A stretch of 64,000 nucleotides of DNA from Posidonia oceanica (GCA_037176725.1 JAZBRS010000035.1:45766001-45830000), one strand, 5' to 3'; counted from the first letter of the stretch, positions 21,576-33,738 are shown. The notes: generated by a model from the letters alone, not told the origin. Program-made: numbers and translations.

Positions 21576-21793
21576 ACACTCAGTTGGCACAAGCTGCAAA
21601 TGGACTTGGGCTTGGGCCTAGGAGGGTTTTAAAAGTTGTAAAAAGGCTTGGTAAAGGCTTCTAGGTTTGGATAGGGTTTTGGGCTTGGTTTTGGGCTAGA
21701 AAATGGGTTGGGAAAAGGAATGCCATTCCAAAGTCCACACGAGCCTGCGAAAGAAACAACCAACCTCCAGGTTGTCAGAATGGGGTGTCTACA

Positions 21794-21808
21794 GATGCCC
21801 CTCCTTGA
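21794..21808 (-). promoter_or_regulatory. Polypurine tract of element A
   Basis: On the - strand tcaaggaggggcatc directly precedes the LTR start TGTAGACACC, as in B and D. Confidence 0.82.
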
Positions 21809-21938
21809 GTGAGGTCAAGCGGAGCGAGACCGCTGCTCAGGGTAGATAAGACACCCTACCTAACGCCTGTAGGAGCGTAAATGACTATAGGCACGAGTCG
21901 CTCACTGGTGGATGCACTGAAAAACGTGACTCAGAGCC

Positions 21939-22025
21939 ACAATGCAGATGCAGATGCGAATGCTGATGCTGATGCTGATGCTGATGCGATGCATGCCGAT
22001 GCAGATGCGATGCATGCTGATGCAG
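21939..22025. repeat. GATGCT/GATGCA microsatellite-like repeat, element A 3' UTR
   Basis: gatgctgatgctgatgctga and variants (gatgcagatgcgatgcatgc) over about 90 bp, in the GCAT-rich tail between array and polypurine tract. Confidence 0.85.
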
Positions 22026-22254
22026 CTATTTACCATGCGATGCTGTTTAGTAAATGAATGCAATGCTGATGCAGATGGGATGCAAAGACAGCTGCAATGC
22101 AATGCGTGCGTTCAAGGATTAGTCCGAGCTCACAAAAGAAATGCTTGACAAGACTGACGGGCTTGGCATCCAAGCAGTTAGGGCTACTAGCCCAACAAGC
22201 AGAAGGGGGAGACAATTGGACAGCTGTCAACCGAGCAGTTAGGGCTGCCAGCCC

Positions 22255-24060
22255 GCAGTGAAAACAGAAACAGCTTGTCCTCGCTCGAGGAAACAAGCAA
22301 GAAAGAGAAAGGGGGTGGGCAAGCGTGGGCATCGTCCACACGGAGCGAAGCCACACAAGGGCTGATCCTCACATGAGGATACAGGGTAGGACTCCAAGCA
22401 CGGGGTCTGAGAAGAGCTTGTCCTCGCCCGAGGAAGAAAGCAAGAAAAGAAAGGAGGTAGGCAAGCGTGGGCATCGTCCGCACAGGGCGAAGCCATGCAA
22501 GGGCTGATCCTCACACGAGGATACAGGGCAGGACTCTGAGCATACGGGGTCCGAGAAGAGCTTGTCCTCGCCCGAGGAAGCAAGCAAGAAAAGAAAGGGG
22601 ATAGGCAAGCGTGGGCATCATCCGCACGGAGCGAGGCCATGGAAGGGCTGATCCTCGCACGAGGATACAAGTCAGGACTCCGAGCATACGGGGTCCGAGA
22701 AGAGCTTGTCCTCGCCCGAGGAAGCAAGCGGGGTCTCCATGCGGATGGAGACGGCAAAGGCTTGTCCTCGCCCGAGGAAGCAAGCATGGGATTCTGCACG
22801 GACGAAATCCAAAGGGGGGCTTGTCCTCACCCGAGGAAACAAGCAGCAGTCTGATCCTCGCCCGAGGGGACAGACAGGGAACTTCGTCCGCACGGAGTGA
22901 AGTCACCCAGGGGGCTCGTCCCCGGCCAGGGAAACAAGCAGGAGGGAAAGAAGAAAGAGGCTTGTCCTTGCCCGAGGAAGCAAGCACGCGGGACCCCGTC
23001 TGCATGGAGGGAAGTCACGTAGAAAAGGAAAAAGGCTTGTCCTCGCCCGAGGAAACAAGCAGGAGGGGAAGAAGAAAGAGGCTTGTCCTCGCCTGAGGAA
23101 GCAAGCGTGTGGGACCTCGTCCGCACGGAGGGAAGTCACGTAGAAAAGGAAAAAGGCTTGTCGTCCCCAAGGAAACAAGCAGGAGGGGAAGAAGAAAGAG
23201 GCTTGTCCTCGCCCGAGGAAGTAAGCAAGCGGGACCCCATCCGCACGGAGTGGAGTCACGCGAAACGAAAAAGGCTTATCCTCGCCCGAGGACACAAGCA
23301 AGAAAGGAAAAAAGGCTTGTCCTCGCCTGAGGACAAGTAGGAAAAGAAAGGAGGAGGGCAAGCATGGGCATCGTCCGCACGGAGCGAAGCCACGCAAGGG
23401 CTGATCCTCGCACGAGGATATAGGGCAAGACTCCGAGCATACGGGGTCCAAGAAGAGCTTCTCCTCGCCCAAGGAGCAAGTAGGGTGCGCATACGCTTAT
23501 CCATGGCTGAGGAATAAGCGGGCTTGATCCTCGCCCGAGGAACAGGGAAACTCCATCCGCGCGGAGCTGCGCAAGGCTTGTCCTCGCCCGAGGAAGCAAG
23601 CGGGTCTGATCCTCGCCCGAGGAAACAAACAAGGGCTCTGTCCACACAGAGCCAAGCAGGGCTTGTCCTCGCCCAAGGAAACAAGCAGAAAGGAAAAGAA
23701 AAGGCTTGTCCTCACCCGAGGAAGTAAGCAGGAGGGGCAGGAGAAAGAAGCTTGTCCTCGCTCGAGGAAGCAAGCGAGCGAGACTCCGTCCGCACGGAGC
23801 AGAGTCACGCGAAACGAAAAAAAGGCTTGTCTTCGCCTGAGGACGAGCAAGAAAGAAAAAAGACTTATCCTCGCCCGAGGGTAAGTAGGAAAAGAAAGGA
23901 GGCGGGCAAGCGTGGGCATCGTCCGCACTGAGCGAAGCCACGCAAGGGCTGATCCTCGCACGAGGATACAGGGCAGGACTCTGAGCATACGGGGTCCGAG
24001 AAGAGCTTGTCCTCGCCCGAGGAAGCAAGCAGGGAAAGGGAAAAGAGGGAGCGATACCAG
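22255..24060 (-). repeat. Tandem array in the 3' UTR of element A
   Basis: Irregular units of about 60-110 bp, over 20 copies. Read on the - strand: gcttgcttcctcgggcgagg, acaagcc, then GACTCCG...CGGAGTC type dyads. This is the same family as the D array, in the same relative place and sense orientation. Dyads seen on the + strand include CCTCGcccGAGG and ATCCTCGcaCGAGGAT. The long open frames on both strands are not genes. Confidence 0.88.
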
Positions 24061-24078
24061 AGGGCAGCTAAAAAGATG

Positions 24079-24106
24079 CCCCTGGTACCAGGGATGATAC
24101 CAGGGG
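24079..24106 (-). other. Conserved hairpin, element A copy
   Basis: On the + strand CCCCTGGTACCA, loop ggga, TGATACCAGGGG: the same 12-bp stem as in D and B with one A-C mismatch. It lies just upstream, in the sense direction, of the array. Confidence 0.85.
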
Positions 24107-24576
24107 ACAGTCGAGGCGCCCCTAGTATCATAAGCGAGGAAAATGCAGACAAAACTAATGCATTTGCCAAGCGAGCAGTTGGGGATGCCAGCCCAAGGCA
24201 ATCTGGGCAAATGCGGCTACAGCGATGCATAGGTCTACAGAGGTTCTTGCATGCATGTTGATTGCAGGGGATGCTTTGCGGCAACTCTCTTGCTGAGGCT
24301 GCAGATTGCATGGTGCTTGCAGGGGGAACTGCTCTAGATGTCTTGCGGGGCTGCTTTAAGTTGTTTGCATGGGCTAACACTTTGGGGTGCTTGATGCAGG
24401 TCCTGTGACAACCTGGCAGGAAGAGATATGCAATAGGCAAGGCATGCAACACAAACAAATGGCGTGAAATGTCTTTGTATTGAGTGAATCTTTGGTTACA
24501 CGCCTCTGATAGGCCAAAAGAGATACAGCATGATTCAAGAAAAGCTATACAAGCAAACAATTGCATAGACGCCTGG

Positions 24577-25775
24577 TTATGCCGGGCCTTCTTTGTTGGG
24601 TGAGAGTCAGGAAACTGAGGGGCGCTCGGAGGAATCTCGCTGAGGGGCCAGAGTCCCTGCACCTCAGTGACATACTCAGAAGTACATCTTGAGTCCTTCA
24701 CAGCTGCAATGTCTGTAGACTTCACCCCGTGCCGCATCAGGTCTGCTAGCACTGTTGTAGATGCTGTTGTGCTGAGGGGGTAAGCTTGTGTGAGCCCGGG
24801 CGCAGTGCTGTCAATGAAGGCGCCCTGCCGGTAGCCAAACTGCCGCATGACCTAGATAGGGTGGTACTCCACACCCCTGGTGAATCCTGGCAGTACCACG
24901 AGTCGCGTATCGCGAGCATCGAAGAAGACAGTAAAGGGCTCTGCTGCGGATGGGATGATTCGCCAAGTTACTGCATCATCCGTCAGCTCAGAAAGCTTCT
25001 GGTACTCTTCTGGTACGCTCTTCATGGTTCTTGCATGGCCGCTGCTGCAGTAGGTTTCGATAGCATGCCTCTAAGGGCATAGGAGGTCTATCTCCAGGTG
25101 TACAGCTAGCCAGATTTGCACAAGTACTCTGCAACCGTGGAACTGGCGGCAGCGGTGCACAACGCGGTCCAGCCCGTGGTATGTTTCTGCAAGGACGACT
25201 GGTGCCAGGTCGATCTGCCGGGTCACCACTGCAAGTGCAATCTCGGCAATTTCGATTGCAACTGTCATCTTGCCATGCGTGAAGATCAGCTCGCCTAGAA
25301 AGCGGGTGATGAACCCCTGGAGCCACAGCTTGTCTCCAAGTTCAGCATGCTTTTCCATAACAGCATCGAAATACGCTAGGCAAAGCAGGGGCATGGGCCC
25401 ACTGGTGCAGATTAGTCATTGCTGGCAGCCTTTGGTAGAGAGCCTCGTCAGCTGGCTCAGGACCGCAGTGTATCCATCACGCCTCATAAAGACTAGAGGT
25501 CCCATAATCTTAGAGAAGCTGCAGATCCGGCACACCTCCTCCAGCGTAGGAGTTAGCTCCGTCCTGCCAAAGCGGAAGACATGATGTACTGGCTTCCAAA
25601 ACCTTGCTGCAGCATAGAGGAGATGCTGGCTCACTTCAACATCTGCCGCCTTCAGGAGCTTAGAAGGGATACCCCAAGTGCGTAGCTTCTCACGGTCGGC
25701 TTCAGTGAGTTTGCCAACCCACTCTCGCAAGGCATCTGAACAGTGCATGGGAGTGACCAAAGTTGGATAACCCAT
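24577..25775 (-). pseudogene. DUF7745-like post-integrase ORF of element A, broken
   Basis: Begins MGYPTLVTPMHCSDALREWV at 25775. Recognisable blocks: RFWKPVHHVFRFGRTELTPT, then WLQGFITRFLGELIFTHG, VTRQIDLAPVVLAETYHGL, FHGCRVLVQIW, WRIIPSAAEPFTVFF and VLPGFTRGVEYHPI. These follow the order of plant DUF7745/plant-mobile-domain-like proteins (RFWDP, F...ELTPTLEE, F.GCN.LLQLW, a late VLRQ-like block); this family assignment is by eye. Function unknown. Lesions: TGA after GCQQ, TAG after LLCP and TAG after YHPI, with a frame change between the second and third parts. It aligns along its whole length with the B copy (56881-58083), and is in the same sense as gag-pol, downstream of integrase. Confidence 0.7.
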
Positions 25776-27306
25776 CGCGTAGGGGTGTAAGTGCAGGCTG
25801 CTGGTGTAGAAACCTCAGGTACCTGTAATCAGAGTGGCAGTTCATCAGATCAGGCATAAGCATACAACCACTGGCTAGTAAAGATGCAGAATTGAAGGCT
25901 AGCATTGCAGTTTAGCAGTTTTAACAGTTAGCATTCAGAGTGCAGATATTAAACATATTCAGGCAAGGGTAGTTCTGCTGGGGCCAGTGGTTGGTCGGAG
26001 CTCTGGACCAGTGCAGCTTGAAGGAGGTCGGTGCATGCTTGATAGAAGTACTGCCTCAATGCCGGACCAAGTTTTGCAAGGGACTTATGCTATGCGTGCA
26101 TGCATGGTTCATGCTTGATATGCGGAGGTCTGTGCATGGTTTATAATGAATGTTGTAAATGTATGCATGATTTTGCTTATATGCTGTAGCCCTCAACATA
26201 TGGAGTGCTTGGTGCCTGCTCCAAAGGAAGAGAGGGGTCCCCGACTCATTGGACTCTACTCAAATTCTTAACTTGCTGGTGGCGCTCAGGAAAGGGTTAT
26301 TTGCAGTGCAGGGGTGGTGGGTGGTGAGGATAGGCTCCAGACCAAACACCCAAGGACTTACACCTACTCTTTTGCATCGTTTTGCTCCCTCATAGGCATG
26401 TGGGTTTCCCCTATCCCTAACTTGGAGGCAATGGGCAACTAGTTGAAGCTAGGGAGCTGCTTGCTAGGCCTTGCTAGGTTTAAAGGCTTCGCAGGATTTC
26501 CAGATTCCCTAGGCGTAAATTTTTGCTCATCTCTAAGACAGGTAAGGGATGGGATTGCGCTGCTTGCTTTTTTTTCTTTTTCTGGAGTAGACCTTTGTTT
26601 TTACACCCTTTTTCCTTGCTTCTTTTTTTTGTTTTCTTTTTCTCTTTTTTTTTGCTTTGCTTTTTCTTTTCTTTTTTGCTTTTTCCCTCTTCTTTTTTTT
26701 TTGCTATCCCCGGCTTAGAGGTAATAGGCGCTGGGGTTTTGAAGTGGGTTCGGGGCTCCCAGGTGCTAAGTGATGGACCATCTCCTAAAACAGTTTAGAG
26801 GGGTAGGGTTATGCTACACGCCTCTATCTCTAGGGCCTGCTTCTGCCTTCGCCTTCTATTTGCCTTTTCTTTTTATGCCCATGCTCAGACATATCTTTTA
26901 TGGCTCGCATTTTTGCTCACGCCCTAGCATTTTATCTCCCTCGGGAGGTGCAAGTCCTAAGGGGTTTGGTTATTTTGCCTGTTCTCACTTGAAAGGTGGC
27001 TCCCTCACTAGCTAAGATGCCGAAGTAGTGTCAGATGAGGCAGGGTAGACTCCTTCCATAGCAGGCAAGCACATCCGATTTCATCATCGGACCAGATGTA
27101 ATGCATGATTTTTGCTGGGAATTTTTGATTTTTTGCTTGGGATATGCTGAAAGAGAGTGGAAATGCAAGGATATATGCATAGAGTGCGGGAATGCAAGGG
27201 ACGAGATTGGAATGTAGAAGAATGTGCAAAGGGAAAGAGGATGCAAGGGACGACGAGAATGCAAAGGATAGGATGGGAGAGAACGCTCTGCAAGGCAGGG
27301 CCTGGT
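25776..27306 (-). other. Non-coding spacer between integrase and DUF7745-like ORF, element A
   Basis: Holds a T-rich tract on the + strand (26560-26710; A-rich in the sense direction), homologous in position to an A-rich tract in B (55980-56110). On the - strand a conserved attacaggtacct lies about 60 bases before the ORF start, resembling a splice acceptor. No coding exon recognised. Confidence 0.5.
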
Positions 27307-28629
27307 CTATTGATAGTACTTCTTGAGATAGCATGCATTGACCGGCTCTGACTGCCAAGTCTGATCCATGTCCTCAAGAACTGCTGCGCCGCCTGAAAAT
27401 GCCTGCTTGACCACAAAGGGGCCACGCCAGTTGGGTCAGAATTTGCCTCGACCGTCTGGCAGGTGGATGGCTCGCAAAACAAGGTCACCTAGCTGGAAGC
27501 TCCTGGGCCGCACCTTCTTCAGGTATGCTCTTGCCATCTGCTTCTGGTAGCAGCGAGCGTTATGCATTGCTTGCAATCTGTGCTCATTAATCAGGTTGAG
27601 CTGGGCGCAGCGGTTCTCGACCCATTCTGCTTCTTCCAGCTCTACTTCTCGCAGGATTCGCAGCGAAGGGATCTCCACTTCGACAGGCAGCACTGCCTCC
27701 ATGCCATACGCCAATGAGCATGGAGTGGCTCCAGTAGAGGTCTGCACTGATGTTCTGTACACCTAGAGCGCGTACGGGAGCTTGTCGTGCTAGTCTTTGT
27801 GGGTTTCTACCATCTTCTTCATTATCTTCACAATGTTTTCGTTGGCAGACTCCACTGCTCCATTCATCTGCGGTCGGTATGGCGAGGATCTATGATGCTT
27901 GATCTGGTGCTTCTGCAGGTATTCCTCGATCCTCCTTGCAATGAAGTTCGAGCCATTGCCAGAGATGATTGCATGCGGGACCCCTTATCGGGTGACAATG
28001 TTATTTCTGATAAACCTCTCTGTCACCACAGTTATGACCGCCTTGTAGGAGGCTGCTTCCACCCACTTAGTGAAATAGTCTATCGCTACCAGGATGAAGC
28101 AATGACCATTTGATGCAATAGGGTGTGTAGCGCCGATGACATCCATCCCCCAGGTGGAGAAGGGCCATGGCGAGGACATGCTATGCAATTCCTGCGGGGG
28201 TGCGTGCATAAGATTACCATGGATCTGGTAGTTGTGGCATCTACGCACAAACTGGCAGCAGTCTGCCTCCATAGTTGACCAGAAGTATCCTTGCAACATG
28301 ATTTTCTTGGCCAGCAGCACACCATTCATATGCGAACCACAAGTTCCTGCATGAACCTGGAGCATAAGCGTGTCGGCCTGTTGCTTGCTCAAGCAGCGCA
28401 GGAGCATCTGGTTGTATGACCTTCTGTATAACTGCCCTGCCCCTAACACGTACTTCGATGCCAGACGCGCCAAAGTTCTTCTATCTACTGCTGAGGTGCC
28501 GGGCGGGTGGCTGCCAGATTCCAGGAAAGCTTTGATGTCACAATACCAAGGCTGCTCTTCTCCTGAATCTGCCTCCCCTATGCTCATGCAGTGCGCGGGC
28601 TGCTCCATGCATGTAACTGATACATCCAC
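27307..28629 (-). pseudogene. Integrase of element A, inactivated
   Basis: Catalyses insertion of element cDNA into the host chromosome in intact relatives. The zinc-binding HHCC region is seen as HAGTCGSHMNG ... RRCHNYQ; the last cysteine is tyrosine (28228-28230). The catalytic core shows GMDVIG, then ISGNGSNF where the second Asp of D,D-35-E is glycine (27958-27960), then NGAVESAN with the Glu kept. Stops occur after NNIVTR and in the THKD and YAL stretches, and a TGA after GRGKF (27436-27438) is shared with B. The C-terminal part GPFVVK ... YLKKYYQ ends at 27307. Confidence 0.9.
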
Positions 28630-29103
28630 TGCTCAGTCCTCAGGTATACTGAGCCAGGACGCCAAGGTTGCCAACGCATCTGCATATGCGTTCCTTGCTC
28701 TATTCATATATGAGAAACGGATGCTTGCAAACTGTTCTATCAGCTTCAGTAGGTGTTCATGATATGGCACTAACTTTGGATCCTTTGTTCTCCAATCGCC
28801 ATTCACTTGGGAAATCACCAGCATGGCATCGCCGTGCACATGCAGCTTCTACGCCTCATGCTCAAGCACGACCTTCAACCCCAGAATGCATGCTTCATAT
28901 TCTGCTTCATTATTAGTGCATTTGAAGGTCAGCTTCCTTGCAAAGGGGATCATCTGCCACTGCGGCGTGGTCAGCACCGCGCCTATGCCTCGACCCTTCT
29001 TGTTGACAGCGCCGTTAAAGTACAGCTGCCAATGCTCTAAGTCTTCAAGGTCCTTCTCCTCAGAGTCCTCCATTGCAAAGAGGATATCCTCATCCAGGAA
29101 CTA
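28630..29103 (-). pseudogene. Second, archaeal-type RNase H of element A, inactivated
   Basis: WQLYFNGAVNKKGRGIGAVL, then NNEAEYEACILGL, then VHGDAMLVISQVNG, then RARNAYADALATL. The extra RNase H between the RT-linked RNase H and integrase is a known trait of the Tat lineage and would degrade RNA in hybrids. The first catalytic Asp is Asn here (29014-29016; B has Asp). In-frame TAG codons at 29101-29103 and 28849-28851 lie at the same sites as in B. Confidence 0.85.
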
Positions 29104-30780
29104 CGTTTGGAGAGGCTGGTATTCAGGCAAAGGAAAGTTTGCAAGGTGATCTACCATGGCTTGGCCCTTCATGGCTCGTTGCTTGACAAAGGTGATGTTT
29201 TACTGACACAACAGTACCTGCCACTTGATGCATCTGCCTACCATTGCTGGCTTCTAGAAGAGGAACTTGATGGGGTCATGCTGGCATAGGAGCCAGACTG
29301 GATACGCCATCATGTAATGCCTCAGCTTCTGTGCAGCCCAGAAAAGGGATAGGCAGGTCTTCTCCATTATGCTATACCTGACTTCACAATCATTGAATTT
29401 CTTGCTTAGGTAATAGATTGCATGCTCCTTTCTACCAGATTCATCATGCTGGCCCAAGACGGCGCCCATGGAATGCTGCATGGTAGAGATGTAGAGAAGC
29501 AGAGGTCTCCCTGGCGTGGGTGGGACCAACACCGGAGGCTTGGTCAGAAGCTATTTGATCTTGTCAAAGGCTATTTGGCATTCCTCACTCCAATTAATCT
29601 GTGCATTCTTCTTCAGGAGCTTGAAGATCGGTTCGCATATAGGCGTGAGCTGCGCAATGAACCGACTGATATATTGCAGACGTCCGAGCAGGCTTCGAAC
29701 TTCTTTCTCTGTCCTAGGGGGTGGCATGTCCACGATGGCTTTTGCTTTCATCAGGTTCACCTCAATCCTCCTCTGGCTAACAATGTAGCCCAGGAGCTTG
29801 CCAGAAGATACCCCGAATACGCATTTGCTGGGGTTAAGGCACAGCTTGTACTTTCTCAAGCGGTCAAAGAGCTTCCTAGAGCAGGCAAGGAGATCCTCAA
29901 ACTCTTTGGTCTTGGCAATCATATCATCCACGTATACCTCAACTTCTTGATGCATGAGGTCGTGGAAAAGTGCAGTCATGGCCCTTTGATAGGTTGCGCG
30001 GGCATTTTTCAGCCCAAATGGCATAACTTGGTAGCAGAAGACACCCCAAGGGGTGATGAATGACGTTTTCTCCATATCCTCCTCTGCCATTCTGATATGA
30101 TTATAGCCAGAGAAGCCGTCCATGAAAGAAAGCATCTTATGCCCTGCAGTGTTATCGACCAGGATGTCAATGTGCGGTAGTGGAAAATCGTCCTTGGGAC
30201 TCACCTTGTTCAGGTCCCGATAGTCGATGCACATGTGGACTCGTCCATCTTTTTTGGGCACAGGCACGACATTTGCAAGCCACTCAGGATAAAGGACGAC
30301 CTTGAGGAAGTTAACACCATGCTGTTTCATGATCTCTTCCTTGATCATAAGTAGCCATTGCGGTCGCCATCGCCTTAGCTTCTGCTTTATTGGCCTTGCA
30401 TCTGGGTTTAAGGGCAGGTTGTGCACAACTCTCTCAATGTCGAGGCCAACCATATCCTCATAGCTCCAGGCGAAGACATCCGCATACTCCTTCAAGAATG
30501 CGATGAATTCTGCTCTAGCCTAAGGCGATAGAAGGGCGCTGATGTGGACCTCTCTGACTTCTTCTGCTGTGCCAATGCTGACAACCTCTATCTCCTCTTC
30601 GACATGGAGGTTGGGGCCTTCTGGATCGTCGTCATGGGGCCGGAACTCAGGTGATGGTTCATCATTCTCATCTTCGCCTGCATCATCCTCCTCTCCATAT
30701 GCAATAAGCTCTGAGAGGATCTCCTTCTCAAAGGTGGGCTCTGAGATATCGAAGGAGTGCAAGTGTTCCGCTGCTTGGCC
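29104..30780 (-). pseudogene. Reverse transcriptase and RNase H of element A, broken
   Basis: RT signatures: EYADVFAWSYEDMVG, CIDYRDLNKVSPKDDFPLP, LSFMDGFSGYNHI, FCYQVMPFGLKNA and the catalytic YVDD at 29923-29934 are all in place. RNase H follows: RPLLLYISTMQHSMGAVLG, YYLSKKFNDCE and HYMMAYPVWLL. Stops include a TAG before ARAEFIAF (around 30520), a TAG after KFLF and a TAA in the LLCQ stretch. The RT core itself is open for about 315 codons (30495-29551), so the enzyme core decayed less than gag. Confidence 0.92.
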
Positions 30781-31400
30781 CTAGTGAGGCTTCAGGATGG
30801 TCACGCATACCCGAGTGTCTTTATACCCTCGGCACGCAACCTCTGTCCTGGCAAGCTCCTCAGCTGGCTCTGCCTGCTCTGACTCTACTGCTGGCTCTGT
30901 TAATTTTGCTGCTGCTGTCTGTACTGGGGCTAACTGTGCTACTGCTTGCTGTGTGGGGACTGCATATGCTACTGCTTGCTGCTGTACTGTTGGTGCCTGC
31001 TGCACTACTGCTTGTGCATGTTGTGCCACTGTCAATGCATGTTGTACTACCGCTGGTGCATGTTGTACCACTACTAGTGCATGTTGCTCTACTACCGCAG
31101 GTGCATGTTGTTCTATTACTACTACATGTTGCTTTACTACTACTGCATGTTGCTCTATTACTACTACATGTTGCTTTACCACTACTGCATGTTGCTCTAC
31201 TGCATGTTGCTCTCCTACTGATGCATGTTGCTCTACTGCGGGTGCATGTTGCTCTACTGCATGTTGCTCTGCTGCTACCTGTGCATGTTGTTCTTCTACC
31301 GGTGCATGTTGTACTACATGGTGCTCCGCTACTGGTGCATGTTGTACTGCATGGTGCTCCGCTACTGGTGCATGTTGTACTGCTACTACTTGCTGTGCTA
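30781..31400 (-). repeat. Repetitive protease-RT linker of element A (VVxQHA-type repeats)
   Basis: On the - strand the linker encodes reiterated units such as VVIEQHA, VVVKQHV and VVVQHAP, at least ten copies over 31182-30990; the + strand shows catgttgctctactac repeats. The repeat continues in other frames to about 31400. B's linker at the same place encodes an unrelated SAESARP repeat. Confidence 0.8.
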
Positions 31401-33738
31401 CAGTGCTACTTGTGGTGCTGATGCTGTTGGTATCTGCTGTGCTGTTGCATCTGCATGCTCTAGCATGCTTGCCAAAGATATATCAGGCTGGCGACTGATC
31501 TCGACACTGCCGCTTACTGCATTGCCTAAGTATGGCATGCGCTGCACAAACCATCGAGACCCACCCCCTGGCTGCAGGTGATCAGCTCATCTAGTCTGAC
31601 GGGTGCCTCAAGCACTAGATCTTCCTTTAGGACCATGATAGGGGGATCTGTGGCCACGGCCTTCCCCTTCTTCTGTGCAGTCTCATGCTCTGCCACGTCC
31701 TACGCCAGCGACGCGAGCTGCTCCTGGAATAATTGCTCCAAGTCTCCCATAGAGAAATCAATCTGAGCATCAGTAGCCGCTCCTGCCTCCTCATCCGAGG
31801 GTGAGTCGACGTAATAAGTGACTACTGGGCTTGTGGCCGGCCCTGGCTCGACTGCTGGGCTTTCTGCTACTTGGGACATCTGCTTTGCTGCTTTGGGTAT
31901 GCTGCCAGGATCACTGCTGCTGCTTGCAGGGAGGCACAACTGTCCTTCTGGGGGGCCAATGGCTGGGCCACCATGCTTGGGGATGAAGCACCGGTGCCCG
32001 TGGGTGATAGTGGTGGTCCCCCAATAGCAGCGGCAAGAATCTTCCGCATAGCAAGATCTGCTGAGGCTAACAGCAGTGTGCCTGACAGAGCCGCCTGGCT
32101 TGCTTGTGGTGCTGTCAATAATGTGGGCTAAGTCACGCTGTCGCCTGATCCGACTGACTGTGCCGCCTGAGAAAGTGATTTCTATGCTAGTACGGCTGCG
32201 GCCACAGGCTGACTGCTGGATAACACCAGAGGGAGTGCTTCTAACTCTGGCACTGTAGCTACGACTGTTGACAACTTTGGTGATGCTGTAGGAAGTGGGG
32301 AAACTGTCAGCCCCACCCAGGTTTGCTAACTCTGCTGCTTCATCAGTGAGTGCCAAGCAAACTGACCGGGACGCAGTCGCGCTGAGCTGATCCTTGCTGC
32401 TGGTTGGGGCTGCCTCAACTATACTAAACTCCTCCTCATCTGAGTAGTAGTCTTCGATGCAGACCCATTCTTCTTCTAGCTGTTGAGAGCTTTGGCATGG
32501 CACCTGTTGTGTTGGCGCTTCACTGCTGTTTGATTCCAGGATACCTGCACTGGTGAAGTTAGTGAGGTCCTGCGGGATAGCCATCCTCTGATCCTTGAGC
32601 TGCATACATCTGTCGTTGCTGGACTGTAGATCATATCTGAGGCCTTTAGAATCTCTTTGCTCTACTGCTCTGATTGGCTCAGCGATTCCCTGGCCATATC
32701 GCCCGAGCAGCGTTCCTTTGACATAGCCCCACCTGTGATAGACATTTTTGACTATCCGAAAGGGGTTGCTGTGAACGGCCAAGGAGTTGACACGTTCAAG
32801 ATCAGGTACAAAGCTAACCGGCTCACACCGATTAACTCGATACAAAGCAGCTGAAAGTTCAAGGTCAAAAGGGATAGTATGCGAAGAGATGGGTGTAACT
32901 GCCTCGATCGGCTCCTTCTTGAAGTTTTCCGCCATTACAACGATAACATCGTTGCTGTGGTGAAACTTGATCATGCGGTGGAGGGTCGAGGGGATGACCT
33001 GATGCTTGTGAAGCCAAGGGCGCCCAAGCAAGAAGTTAAAGTTAGGCTCCAAGTCAACAATGTAGAAATCCACATTGAAAGTGACCGGGCCAATGATTAA
33101 AGGAATAATCAGAATCCCTAGAGCATCATGGTGCGTATTATCAAAAGTTGTCATTCCCTTTATCGCCAGAGTGATATCCTCGGCTTTGAATCCGAGCCTG
33201 GTTGCAGTGCGCAACGGACAGACATTAAGGCCTGACCCGTTATCAACCAGCGATAAGGGAATGCGAAAGTTTTTGTATTGCACCATGACAAACAAGGGTT
33301 GGTTATGATTAATCCCGGCCAGAGGTAGCTCATCGCTCGTGAAAGAGATGATCTGCAGCTTTGCGATGACGCGAACCATGCTCCCTAGGGCCACGGGTTC
33401 TATGGCTTGGGACACACAGGCAGCTTGGAACACTCGGAGAAAAGCCTCACGGTGTTCGGAAGAGGAGTGTATAAGGTCCCAAATGGAAATATTGGCTTTA
33501 ACCCTCTTAAGCTGGGAAGTGATGTCTGTTTTGTGGTGCTGCTTTCTGGCAATAGGAGGGGGTGCTCTGGGAGTTGGCTCTACCGGGCTAGGTGTAGGGG
33601 GTGGCTTGATGCTGGGGGTGCTGCGGGCTGGTTGACAAGTAGGGGTGCTGCTGGCTGGCTTGCTGGTGGAGGTGCAGTGGGTGTTGGACAGCTAGGCCTT
33701 ACCACCGGTGCTGCGGGCTGGTATACCCTCCCCGATCG
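31401..33738 (-). pseudogene. Protease and downstream linker of element A
   Basis: A long open stretch (33433-31700). Retropepsin-like protease: KNFRIPLSLVDNGSGLNVCP with a DNG active-site triad, then HHDALGILIIPLIIGPV and NFNFLLGRPWLHKHQVIP. It is followed by an acidic spacer (EDYYSDEEE) and a serine/alanine-rich stretch ending YYVDSPSDEE, motifs kept in B. It processes gag-pol in intact elements. The frame differs from that of gag and of RT, with separate indels. Confidence 0.85.

Larger units (their letters stand above)
18597..21793 (-). repeat. 3' LTR of element A (3197 bp)
   Basis: On the - strand it runs from TGTAGACACCCCATTCTGAC (21793 downwards) to ggattactaca (18597). Compared with the 5' LTR copy (37597-39079), the first 130 bases differ at about seven positions, and there is a 51-bp deletion at a pair of palindromes near 19559. 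It contains many GTTGGACGC palindromes and the conserved U5 motif (18953-18972, reverse). Confidence 0.9.

Noticed and set aside
22239..24210. Open frames of up to ~330 codons in the A array
   Set aside because: Same repeat artefact; both strands open simultaneously.
30797..31498. 233-codon + strand open frame of ACCTT/ACCST repeats
   Set aside because: Antisense shadow of the repetitive protease-RT linker of element A.
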